Shown here one piece after another: positions 1 through 7,454 of a stretch of 64,000 nt of DNA. Every line of letters starts with the position of its first letter. Within the stretch, counting starts at the first letter, position 1. Both the position numbers and the translations under genes were made by a program. This DNA comes from Croceicoccus marinus (GTDB lineage: Bacteria; Pseudomonadota; Alphaproteobacteria; Sphingomonadales; Sphingomonadaceae), in assembly GCF_001661675.2 (NCBI RefSeq), contig NZ_CP019603.1:682001-746000 (forward strand), written 5' to 3'. Under the pieces are notes generated by a model, which saw nothing but the letters and a program-made list of their open reading frames with translations, was not told where the DNA came from and did no database searches.

Positions 1-1
1 C

Positions 2-1558
2 GAATATGTCCATAACGAGAATATCGTCGGTGCCTTCGCGTCTTACAATTTCAACGCGCCGGGGCAGGGGCCTGGTCCCGACTGCTCGCAGAACGGCTTC
101 GTCGACGCTGCTCCGCTGATTCCTGGTGGGCAGTGCATCCCGCTCAACACCAATGTCGCGGACGCTTTCCCCGATCGTTCGTCCTATGACGGGCCGGTGC
201 CGCAGATCCCGCTCAATCCCAACGAGCAGGACAGCTACGCGGTGCGCGGCAAGGTCCAGTACGACCTCGGCGGTGCAACGCTGACCTACCTCGGCGGCTA
301 TCGCCGCACGGATCAGGACACCGACCTCGCCCTGCCGCGCTACACGTTTTATGAATTCGACAACACGGTCGAGACGCAGAGCCACGAGCTTCGCCTGAAC
401 GGCACGGCCGGTGCGCTCACCTATCAGGGCGGCTTCTTCTATTATCGTGAGCAGCTGAGCAATCTGCGCGGCCTGTACAGCCCTTTCATCGGCCCCAACG
501 GCAGCTTCCTCAACACTTTCGCGCGCGATACCGATTCCAAAAGTTACGCCGGTTTCGGACAGGTGGAATTCGCGGTAACCGACACGGTCACCCTGGTCGG
601 CGGCCTGCGCTATACGATCGATCGCCGCGACGGCGTGTTCGGGAATTACGGCTTCCGTTTCAACACGGCTCCCGTCGCTCCCGAAGGGCCGCCGAATTCG
701 ATCGTGGAGCTGGAGCAGGACAACGAGCAGCTGACCTGGCTGGCGGGCGTCAACTATCAGCCCAACATGGACACGCTGATCTATGGCAAGGTGTCGACCG
801 GCTACAAGTCGGGCGGTTTCGACAGCGTCGGTCCATATGATCCCGAAACGAACACGGCCTATGAAGGCGGCGTGAAGCTGAACCTGGGTCCGCGCGGCGA
901 GCATGTGCTGAACGCTGCCGGGTTCTATTACGACTACACGGATCTGCAGACCGCGGTCCTGCTCGATCCGGGTATCGGCCAGCAGGTGTTCAACGCCGGT
1001 GCCGCCACCATCTGGGGTGTCGAGGTCGAGGGCAATTTTAAGCTCAGCCCGCTCGACACGTTCAGCGCCTCGTTCAACTATCTGAACGCGGAATATGACG
1101 AGCTGTTCGCGTCCTATGCGATCTTCGACACCGAGAACCCGAACAACAACGGGCTTCCCGACCTGGATCCCGGCCCGGCGCTGGTGCAGCCGAACCTGGC
1201 AGGCAACACGCTTCCGCAATCGCCCAAGTTCACCATCACGCTGGGCTATGACCACGTGTTCGAACTGGGCAATGCGGGTACGATCACGGCCAGCGCCTAT
1301 TCGCGGTTCAAGAGCGAATATTTCACGACCATCTTCAACTATCGGTCGGGCGAGCAGGAAGCCTTCACCCAGACCGACCTGAGCCTGAAGTATCAGCCGC
1401 TCAGCGAGGTGTGGAGCATCCAGGCGTTCGTCCGCAACCTCGAGGATGAGCAGCCGCTGGCGTATGCGAACTTCGTGTCGGCCGGTCCGGACGACAACTT
1501 CGACTTCGCGTTCCAGGCGCCGCGTACCTATGGCGTGCGCGTGGGCGTGGAATTCTGA
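2..1558 (+). CDS. TonB-dependent outer-membrane receptor, C-terminal part
   Basis: The reading frame is open from the left edge, so the signal peptide, plug and first barrel strands lie outside the window. About 518 residues remain. They show alternating aromatic/polar strands typical of a TonB-dependent beta-barrel, for example the stretches LTYLGGYRR, GGLRYTIDRRDG, YGKVSTGYKSGGF and a C-terminal strand RTYGVRVGVEF ending in Phe, the usual signal for outer-membrane insertion. In sphingomonads such receptors import large or scarce substrates. Because the next genes handle sugars and aromatic glycosides, I infer uptake of a glycoside, but nothing in the barrel itself proves the ligand. A hairpin follows the stop, so the receptor probably forms its own transcript end. 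Confidence 0.9.
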   Translation, partial: EYVHNENIVGAFASYNFNAPGQGPGPDCSQNGFVDAAPLIPGGQCIPLNTNVADAFPDRSSYDGPVPQIPLNPNEQDSYAVRGKVQYDLGGATLTYLGGYRRTDQDTDLALPRYTFYEFDNTVETQSHELRLNGTAGALTYQGGFFYYREQLSNLRGLYSPFIGPNGSFLNTFARDTDSKSYAGFGQVEFAVTDTVTLVGGLRYTIDRRDGVFGNYGFRFNTAPVAPEGPPNSIVELEQDNEQLTWLAGVNYQPNMDTLIYGKVSTGYKSGGFDSVGPYDPETNTAYEGGVKLNLGPRGEHVLNAAGFYYDYTDLQTAVLLDPGIGQQVFNAGAATIWGVEVEGNFKLSPLDTFSASFNYLNAEYDELFASYAIFDTENPNNNGLPDLDPGPALVQPNLAGNTLPQSPKFTITLGYDHVFELGNAGTITASAYSRFKSEYFTTIFNYRSGEQEAFTQTDLSLKYQPLSEVWSIQAFVRNLEDEQPLAYANFVSAGPDDNFDFAFQAPRTYGVRVGVEF

Positions 1559-1565
1559 TCGGAAA

Positions 1566-1593
1566 GGCTGCCCGTTCCCTGGGGCGGGCAGCC
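1566..1593 (+). terminator. Hairpin terminator after the receptor
   Basis: A perfect 9-bp stem (GGCTGCCCG / CGGGCAGCC) with a 10-nt loop starts 8 bases after the receptor stop codon. There is no U-tract, so it may be a GC-rich intrinsic terminator or an mRNA-stabilising hairpin. Confidence 0.55.
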
Positions 1594-2150
1594 ACCGACA
1601 TGGATTATCGCAGTGCACGTACCGGCCAATCGCGTCCAAGCGACATGACCGCCCGATCGTCCGATGCCGTGCGGCCATTTTCGGGCGTGTCGCGGCGGTG
1701 GCACCGACAGGCTGCACCACGTGCAAGCGCGCGGCAATGCTGTGCGGAACGGCCGGCACCGGGCCGAGGAGCATCGCTTTCTCGCCGCCCCGCTCCCGCG
1801 CGGGTTGTTTCCGCACGGGCAATTCCCGGACGCCACTCGGCTTGCCGCAAGCGTGGGGCAGGGGGCTTCGACCGGTGTCCGGTGCTCTGGCGTTTCGATC
1901 GGTCGAACCGGCAGGCGGTCAGGCCAGGCCGGTACGAATATTCGTCGATCGCGGGCCATTATTTCCTGTTCGGCATCGTCGCCTGCCCGGTGCAGCGGGC
2001 GAAGCTGAAGGACCGGGATGCCGCTCGCCTTGACGAGACGCGCGCGCTTCGGACCCGCTGGAGAGACGCCATGCCGCCCTATCGCGACGACAGTTTCACG
2101 CGTGGTTTCCACGGCGACGAGCTTGCCTACCATTTTGGAGTTCAGTGATA
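1594..2150. other. Long intergenic region without a convincing gene
   Basis: About 560 bases lie between the receptor and the next operon. The open frames on both strands are Arg/Ser/Pro-rich, as expected of GC-rich non-coding DNA, and match no family I recognise. The shared palindrome seen at other promoters of the island was not found here. The promoter for the 2151-5300 operon should lie in this stretch. Confidence 0.5.
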
Positions 2151-2918
2151 ATGACCGCACTTTCAGCCTGCATCGAATGGCAGTTTACCGAGGCTGGCGC
2201 CGGCCTGCCCGAACGCATTCGCGCCGCGAAGGAAGCGGGCCTCGACCGCGTCGAGTTCCACCTCTGGCGCGACAAGGACATGCCGGGCGTCGCCAGGGCG
2301 CTTGAGGAGAACGACGTCTCGCTGACCGGCTTCTGCGTCGATCCGCGCCGCTCGATCGTCGATCCGGCCGAGCATGAGGAAATGCTGCAGGCCGTGCGCG
2401 ACACGCTGGCCGAGGCGCGCAAGGTCGGCTCGCCCCCGCTGATCGTCGCTTCGGGCTTCCGGGTCGAGGGGATGTCCGAGGAAGAGCATTTCGACAATGC
2501 CGTATCGGTGCTGCGCCGTGCCGCCGCGCTGGCCGAGGAAGCAGGCGTGACCCTGGTGCTGGAACCGCTCAACACCCAGCTGTTCTCGGCGATGTATCTC
2601 GTCAGCACGCCGCTGGCGCTCGACATCATCGAGGCGGTGGACAGCCCGAACCTGAAGCTGATCTACGACGTGCACCACAGCGCCGTCATGGGCGAGGACA
2701 TGAAGGAGGTCCTGTCGGGCCGCATGCACCTTGTCGCCCATGTGCAGGTCGCGGGCACGCCGGGCCGCAACGAGCCGGGCACCGACGACCTCGACTGGGG
2801 CCGGATCATGGCCGACCTTGAAGAGCTTGGCTATGACGGGCCGCTGGGCCTGGAATACATGCCCACCATGCCGATGGACCAGTCGCTGGCCAAGGCGAAG
2901 GACGCGCTGAATGTCTGA
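2151..2918 (+). CDS. Sugar-phosphate isomerase/epimerase-like TIM-barrel protein (hydroxypyruvate-isomerase-like)
   Basis: A protein of 255 residues with the AP-endonuclease-2/xylose-isomerase-like TIM-barrel pattern. Likely metal ligands are the Glu of LVLEPLN, the Asp/His of YDVHH, and the Glu of GLEYMP. The segment HVQVAGTPGRNEPG resembles the loop of hydroxypyruvate isomerases (Hyi). A GTG at 2145 is in frame, but ATG 2151 sits 10 bases after a TTGGAG ribosome site and is preferred. It overlaps the following symporter gene by 8 bases and so is translationally coupled to it. By context it may isomerise a keto-sugar or a small hydroxy-keto acid from the glycoside pathway. The exact substrate cannot be read from sequence. 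It is unlike the two deglycosidase alpha subunits in the window and was probably acquired separately. Confidence 0.8.
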   Translation: MTALSACIEWQFTEAGAGLPERIRAAKEAGLDRVEFHLWRDKDMPGVARALEENDVSLTGFCVDPRRSIVDPAEHEEMLQAVRDTLAEARKVGSPPLIVASGFRVEGMSEEEHFDNAVSVLRRAAALAEEAGVTLVLEPLNTQLFSAMYLVSTPLALDIIEAVDSPNLKLIYDVHHSAVMGEDMKEVLSGRMHLVAHVQVAGTPGRNEPGTDDLDWGRIMADLEELGYDGPLGLEYMPTMPMDQSLAKAKDALNV

Positions 2919-4308
2919 TGCGGGAACGCCCCCGCGCAGGCTGAGCCTTCTGGAACGCTTCAGCTATGGCGGGGGCGATCTGGGCTATAGCCTGGCATAC
3001 AACATGGCGGGGGCGTTCCTGCTGTTCTATTACACCGACGTTGTCCAGCTTCCGGCAGAGGCGGTGGGCACGATCTTCCTGGTTGCGCGGCTGCTGGATG
3101 CGGTGATCGACCCGCTGTTCGGCGTGGCGGTGGACAAGACCCGCACGCGCTGGGGCCGCACGCGCCCCTATTTCCTGTTCACCGCGGTTCCCTATGTGCT
3201 GGTCTTCATCGCGGTCTTCCACGTGCCCGATGTCTCGCAGGGGGCGCAGCTGGCCTATGCGTTCGTGACCTTCAAGCTGCTGGGCATACTGATGAGCGCG
3301 GGGTCCATCCCGTATACCGCGCTGATGCCGATGATGACGCTGCGCACCGACGAACGGCTGAAGCTTGGGGGCGCGCGGTCGATCGGGACGTCGGTCTCGG
3401 TCATTCTGGGCACGGCGGCGACGATGCCGCTGGTCGCCCTGTTCGGCGGCGGCGACCTGCAGCGCGGTTTTACCTGGACCACGGTGCTGTTCGGCGCGAT
3501 CGCGCTGGCCGCGCTGCTGATGCTGTTCCGCAATTGCCGCGAGCGTTATGAGGACAGCGCGGCCCCGTCGTTCAGGGTGCTGCCCGCGATCGGCCAGATG
3601 CTGCGCAATCGCGCCTGGCTGGTGTGCTTTGGCTTCTGCCTGCTGTATTTCATCCGCTTCGGCGTGATGCTGGGGCTGACGATCTTCTTCGCCAAGGACG
3701 TGATCGGCAAGCCATGGCTGATCCCGGTCATGCTTCCGATGGTGTCGGGCGGACTGCTGCTGGCGGCGTTCATCGCGCCGCCGATCCTGGCGCGGACGGG
3801 CCTGCGCGCCGGCTGCGTCGGCGCCATCGCGATATCGCTGGTGCTGTTTTTCGCCATGGCGATGGTCGACGGCGCGGCGGACTGGCAGATCGCCGGTATC
3901 GGGGTTCCGCCGCTGCTGCTGCCCTATTTCCTGTTCTCGATCACCACTTCGATCACGATCACCGCGATCTTCACGATGGCGGCAGAGGCGGTCGACTATC
4001 ACCAATGGAAGCATGACGCGCGTTACGAAGGGCTGCTGTCTTCGGGCATCAGCGTGTCGACCAAGGTCGGCATGGCCATCGGCAGCGCGGCGGCGGCATA
4101 CGGGCTGGCCTTCGCGAACTACGACCCGGCCAATGTGAGCGAGGCGGCCCGCGCCGACATACGCCTGGCCTATTACGCGCTGCCCAGCATCCTTCTGGGC
4201 CTGCAGGCGCTGATCGTCCTGCTGTGGCCGATGGACGACAAGAGCCGGTTCCAGAACCTGATCGGGAAAAGCGGCCCCCTGACCGCCGCGACACAGGAGA
4301 GAGCATGA
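2911..4308 (+). CDS. GPH-family (glycoside-pentoside-hexuronide:cation) symporter
   Basis: A 465-residue membrane protein with about 12 hydrophobic segments. The N-terminus LLERFSYGGGDLGYSLAYN and the motif DAVIDPLFGVAVDKTRTRWG-RTRPY are the signature of the MelB/XynP-type GPH family, which carries sugars or glycosides with Na+ or H+ across the inner membrane. ATG 2911 overlaps the end of the isomerase gene, and its own stop overlaps the ThuA start (ATGA), so the three genes form one operon. The family assignment is firm. The substrate is inferred from context to be a glycoside or keto-sugar produced in the periplasm. Confidence 0.88.
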   Translation: MSDAGTPPRRLSLLERFSYGGGDLGYSLAYNMAGAFLLFYYTDVVQLPAEAVGTIFLVARLLDAVIDPLFGVAVDKTRTRWGRTRPYFLFTAVPYVLVFIAVFHVPDVSQGAQLAYAFVTFKLLGILMSAGSIPYTALMPMMTLRTDERLKLGGARSIGTSVSVILGTAATMPLVALFGGGDLQRGFTWTTVLFGAIALAALLMLFRNCRERYEDSAAPSFRVLPAIGQMLRNRAWLVCFGFCLLYFIRFGVMLGLTIFFAKDVIGKPWLIPVMLPMVSGGLLLAAFIAPPILARTGLRAGCVGAIAISLVLFFAMAMVDGAADWQIAGIGVPPLLLPYFLFSITTSITITAIFTMAAEAVDYHQWKHDARYEGLLSSGISVSTKVGMAIGSAAAAYGLAFANYDPANVSEAARADIRLAYYALPSILLGLQALIVLLWPMDDKSRFQNLIGKSGPLTAATQERA

Positions 4309-5300
4309 AGATGAAAGCCTTTTTCGCCCTGACGGTGGCACTCGGCGCGCTGCCCGCCGCCGCGCAGGAGGTTCCGGTTTCCGAGATCCCGACGACGGTC
4401 GACGCCAAGCCCTATGCGCCGCCCGAAACCGTCCAGCGCGTGGTCACGCCCGTCGTTCCCCAGGAGGAACTGATCAAGGTCCTCATCATCTCGGGCGAGA
4501 ACACGTATGAGCATGACTGGACCGGCGTGAACAACAGCCTGCGCACGCAGCTGAAGGACACCGGCCGCTTCGACGTGCGCGTGACCGAGGATTTCGAATT
4601 CGGCTCGCTCGACATGCTGAAGAAATACGATGTCGTGCTGCTCAACTATGCCAGCCGCTGGAATTACGGCGACAAGGAACAGAAGCTGTGGTCGCCCGAG
4701 GCGTTCGAGGCGCTGTACGATTACGTCGAGCAGGGCGGCGGGTTGGTCGCCTATCACTCCAGCTTTACCTGGGGGTTCGATATTCCCGAATATCGCCGCC
4801 TGCTCGGCGCGACGATGGTGCCGGGGCAGAGCCGCCGTTCGCCGCCCGACGGCTTCCGCGTCAAGCTGACGGACGAGGAGCATCCGGTCACAAGGGGAAT
4901 GCGCAAATACGTGTGGTCGTTCATGGAGGACATGTACACCAACATGTCGTTCGCTTCGGGTGCGGACGTGACCGTGCTGGCGACCGGCTTCGACGACGCC
5001 GCGAATTACCAGCCCGAGAAGGCCGGCCCGAAATATGATTTCGAAGCCTATTCGCCCGGGAATGTAGCGAAGATGGAGGGGATGAACGCCGACAATCCGC
5101 TGGTCTGGGTGCAGGATTACGGCAAGGGCCGGGTATTCTCGATCACGCTGGGCCACGGGCCCGACACGCTGATGTTCGACGGGGTCAAGACGCTGATCGC
5201 GCGCGGCACGGAATGGGCCGCGACGGGCGAGGTGACGATCCCGCCCTATGACAAGGCGGCAAGCTTCGACATTCCCGAGGAGTATCGCACCGAGGATTGA
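4305..5300 (+). CDS. Secreted ThuA-domain protein
   Basis: A 331-residue protein beginning with a classic signal peptide (MKMKAFFALTVALGALPAAA, cleavage probably before Gln21), so it is likely periplasmic. From about residue 55 it shows the ThuA fold: IKVLIISGENTYEHDW, YDVVLLNYASRW, a GGGLVAYHSS motif and a C-terminal RVFSITLGHG. ThuA proteins belong to the class I glutamine-amidotransferase-like superfamily and are linked to trehalose and 3-keto-sugar use. ATG 4305 overlaps the symporter stop and follows an AGGAGAGAG ribosome site. A longer in-frame reading from 4224 lies inside the symporter and lacks the signal peptide. I infer a role on 3-keto-glycosides in the periplasm, since a Tat-exported 3-dehydrogenase-like pair is encoded downstream. 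Confidence 0.85.
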   Translation: MKMKAFFALTVALGALPAAAQEVPVSEIPTTVDAKPYAPPETVQRVVTPVVPQEELIKVLIISGENTYEHDWTGVNNSLRTQLKDTGRFDVRVTEDFEFGSLDMLKKYDVVLLNYASRWNYGDKEQKLWSPEAFEALYDYVEQGGGLVAYHSSFTWGFDIPEYRRLLGATMVPGQSRRSPPDGFRVKLTDEEHPVTRGMRKYVWSFMEDMYTNMSFASGADVTVLATGFDDAANYQPEKAGPKYDFEAYSPGNVAKMEGMNADNPLVWVQDYGKGRVFSITLGHGPDTLMFDGVKTLIARGTEWAATGEVTIPPYDKAASFDIPEEYRTED

Positions 5301-5311
5301 TCGCGCACATG

Positions 5312-5336
5312 AAGGGGGCGCATTTCGCGCCCCCTT
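5312..5336 (+). terminator. Intrinsic terminator of the isomerase-symporter-ThuA operon
   Basis: A perfect 10-bp stem (AAGGGGGCGC / GCGCCCCCTT) with a 5-nt loop lies 12 bases after the ThuA stop. It separates this operon from the convergent DoxX-like gene and may work in both directions. Confidence 0.8.
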
Positions 5337-5431
5337 TCGCTTCGTCAGTATGAGATTGCTTCAAAAAAGGCCTCGCAAGGCGCGGGAATGCGCGCTTCCA
5401 GCTTTTGCGACAGACAGCGATCTCTCCGTCT

Positions 5432-5863
5432 CTATCGCCCTGCTGTCGCGATGCCCCGCGCCCGGCGGGCGAACAGCAGGACCATGATCGTGCAGAGCGT
5501 GATCACGACGGCGCTTTGCGGAAGCGTGTGCCATTCCGCGAAGATGACATGGACGATGGCGGCGACGATATTGTTCAGCGTGATCCAGATCGCCGCATAC
5601 ATGCCGGCGCGCGAGAATCGCGGCACGAACAGCGCGATCAGCAGGATCGCCGCGGCAACCAGCTCGAGCAGGCCGATCGCGCGTCCGACCACGACAGGAA
5701 GATGGATGGTCCACGCCGAATGCTGGGCCAGGACAGAAAGCGGCGCGAACGCCTTGTTCCATCCGACGAAAAGCGAAAATGCCGCGATCGGAATGACCAG
5801 CAGCGCCAGCGCGACAAGTGCGGGGATGTTCATTCCGCGGGCTTTACGACCGGTATTGTTCAT
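5432..5863 (-). CDS. DoxX-like membrane protein
   Basis: A 143-residue protein with four hydrophobic segments (about residues 14-32, 56-83, 87-107 and 116-131), the usual architecture of small DoxX/DUF4870-like quinone-reactive membrane proteins. Motifs such as GWNKAF near the first loop and GLLELVAAAILLIALFVPR fit the DoxX pattern. The start at 5863 is preceded by GGGAGGGGG at good spacing. A second ATG ten codons later is possible. The gene points away from the first deglycosidase operon and shares its promoter region, including the palindrome at 5922-5939, so it may be co-regulated. Its function is unknown. It could protect the membrane or take electrons from quinol chemistry. Confidence 0.65.
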   Translation of the reverse strand: MNNTGRKARGMNIPALVALALLVIPIAAFSLFVGWNKAFAPLSVLAQHSAWTIHLPVVVGRAIGLLELVAAAILLIALFVPRFSRAGMYAAIWITLNNIVAAIVHVIFAEWHTLPQSAVVITLCTIMVLLFARRARGIATAGR

Positions 5864-5921
5864 CGATTTACCCCCTCCCGCCTTGCGGGAACCAGCGGCC
5901 TTGACCCGACCGCATTTATAT

Positions 5922-5939
5922 ATAGAATTACGGTTCTAA
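5922..5939. promoter_or_regulatory. Palindromic operator candidate, site A
   Basis: The sequence holds TAGAA, six bases, TTCTA: a perfect 5+5 palindrome within a wider ATAGAA-N6-TTCTAA. It lies between the divergent DoxX-like gene and the first deglycosidase operon, about 92 bases before the alpha-subunit start. The same design recurs at 9886, 15909 and 17451, each in front of an island gene. The spacing and half-site fit a dimeric repressor or activator, but the family is unknown. Confidence 0.6.
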
Positions 5940-6031
5940 TATGAGGTCGGGCAATAGTGCAAGCCGCATGGCGCCTGTTTCTGCAGAAGAACGACAGCGG
6001 CGCCTTGGCAGCCGCGCGAAAAGGATGACCG

Positions 6032-7039
6032 ATGGCGATCAAGCGGGGCGTGAGCCTCTATTCCTATCAGAACGAGACTTTTCAGGGCAAAATGGACCTG
6101 GAAGACTGCATCCGCACCTCGGCCCGGCTGGGCGCGAAGGGGATCGAGATCATCGGAGAGCAGAGCTTCTGGGGCTGGCCCGAAGTGGGCGTCGAGGATG
6201 CGGCGATCGAGAACTGGCACCGGCTGATCGACAAATACGACTGCACGCCGGTCAGCCACGACTTCATGCTGGACTACAAGCGCTACAAAGGCCGCATGAT
6301 GCCGCATGACGAACAGGTCGCCAGCGTGCGGAAGGACATCGACTTCGGCGCCCGGCTTGGCATGAAATACATTCGCGCGCTGGTGTCGATCGATCCGCAG
6401 GTACTGGTCGATGCAGCCCCTTATGCCGAGGACAAGGCCATCGTGATCCTGGTCGAGGTGCACGCCCCGCTGCATTTCGACCATCCGTGGATCGTCCGCC
6501 ACGCCGAGGCTTTCGAGAAATCGAGATCGGACGCGCTGGGTTTCCTGCCCGATCTGGGCATGTTCCTCCACGCATTCCCGCCGGTCTGGAAGGAGAAGTT
6601 CCTGCGCATCGGCGTGCCGCAGAAGATCGCCGACTATGTCGAGCAGGCCTATGCCGACCGCGTGCTGAGCGAATATGTGATCCTGAACGTGCGCGAGATG
6701 GGGGGCGAGGGCCCCGCCATCGCCATGGCCGAGACGCTTCGCCACAATTCCGCGTTCGAGCCGAAGCGCATGCTGGATTACATGCCCCGCATCCACAACG
6801 TCCACGGCAAGTTCTATCAGATGACCGAGGACTGCGTGGAGCCGTCGATCCCCTATGACGAGATCGTGAAGGTGCTGCGGCAGGGCGGCTATGATGGCTA
6901 CATCTGCTCGGAATACGAAGGCAATCGCTGGATCGAGGACGCCGAGGAACCCGACAGCGTCGAACAGGTCCGCCGCCAGCAGGTGATGCTGGCCCGCCTT
7001 CTGGGCGAAGCCGAAACACCCGCGCTCAAGGCCGCCTGA
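6032..7039 (+). CDS. C-glycoside deglycosidase alpha subunit (TIM barrel), copy 1
   Basis: A 335-residue xylose-isomerase-like TIM-barrel protein directly followed by a DUF6379 protein. That gene pair is the hallmark of C-glycoside deglycosidases (DfgAB, DgpBC and CarBC types), which cleave the C-C bond of 3-oxo-C-glycosides with a divalent metal. Candidate metal ligands are Glu142 (VEVHAP), Asp174 (LPDLGMF), His255 or His258 (HNVHGKFY) and Glu294/296 (SEYEGNRW). The N-terminus RGVSLYSYQNE and the C-terminal SEYEGNRW are nearly the same in copy 2 at 22209. The start has AAGGA seven bases upstream. It is the first gene of the operon controlled from site A. Family and pairing are well supported. 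Whether the natural substrate is a C- or an O-glycoside is not shown. Confidence 0.85.
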   Translation: MAIKRGVSLYSYQNETFQGKMDLEDCIRTSARLGAKGIEIIGEQSFWGWPEVGVEDAAIENWHRLIDKYDCTPVSHDFMLDYKRYKGRMMPHDEQVASVRKDIDFGARLGMKYIRALVSIDPQVLVDAAPYAEDKAIVILVEVHAPLHFDHPWIVRHAEAFEKSRSDALGFLPDLGMFLHAFPPVWKEKFLRIGVPQKIADYVEQAYADRVLSEYVILNVREMGGEGPAIAMAETLRHNSAFEPKRMLDYMPRIHNVHGKFYQMTEDCVEPSIPYDEIVKVLRQGGYDGYICSEYEGNRWIEDAEEPDSVEQVRRQQVMLARLLGEAETPALKAA

Positions 7040-7053
7040 AAGGAACCGCTGCC

Positions 7054-7446
7054 ATGATGGACAACAAGATGATCGTCGAGGACAGCCTGGCGAAATACGA
7101 GGAAGACGGCGCGGTCAAGGGCGTCAGCTTCCTGGGCCGGCTGCCCTATTACCGGGGCCTTGGCCTCTCCATGATCGAGGATATCGCGGTCGCCATAGAC
7201 GGCGAGGCCATCGCGCGCGAGGACATCCGCTTTCACGTGCGCGGCGCGACCTATACGCTGAAACAGATGGAAACCGTCTATGACGACCGCTGGAACTTCG
7301 GCGAGAAGGCGACCATCATCGCGCTGAAGGACGGCGGCTTCGGCCCCGGCCCGCACAAGCTGGAGTTCACGGTTCGCATGCGCGTGTCCTATCTGCCGTT
7401 CGTACCCACCACCAAAGATACCAAGGAACTGGCGCTCGCCGCCTGA
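7054..7446 (+). CDS. C-glycoside deglycosidase beta subunit (DUF6379), copy 1
   Basis: A 130-residue protein of the DUF6379 type. It shares the core RLPYYRGLGLSMIED, the segment METVYDDRWNFGEKAT and the late MRVSYLPF with the second copy at 23216. In known deglycosidases this small beta-sandwich subunit packs on the TIM-barrel subunit and is needed for activity. The gene begins 14 bases after the alpha gene with AAGGA upstream. It has no signal peptide, so the enzyme is cytoplasmic. A GH3 gene follows after 8 bases, which makes one operon. Confidence 0.87.
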   Translation: MMDNKMIVEDSLAKYEEDGAVKGVSFLGRLPYYRGLGLSMIEDIAVAIDGEAIAREDIRFHVRGATYTLKQMETVYDDRWNFGEKATIIALKDGGFGPGPHKLEFTVRMRVSYLPFVPTTKDTKELALAA

Positions 7447-7454
7447 TCATAGCC

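Noticed and set aside
1600..2148. A 182-codon frame between the receptor and the first operon
   Set aside because: Its product is Arg/Ser/Pro-rich low-complexity sequence, it has no ribosome site and it matches no family. Other frames in the same stretch are equally open.
2806..4341. Very long antisense frames (also 8703-10862, 17580-19580, 48764-50323)
   Set aside because: They are mirror frames of well-supported genes in GC-rich DNA. The products are rich in His, Arg, Gln and Asp, with no domains.
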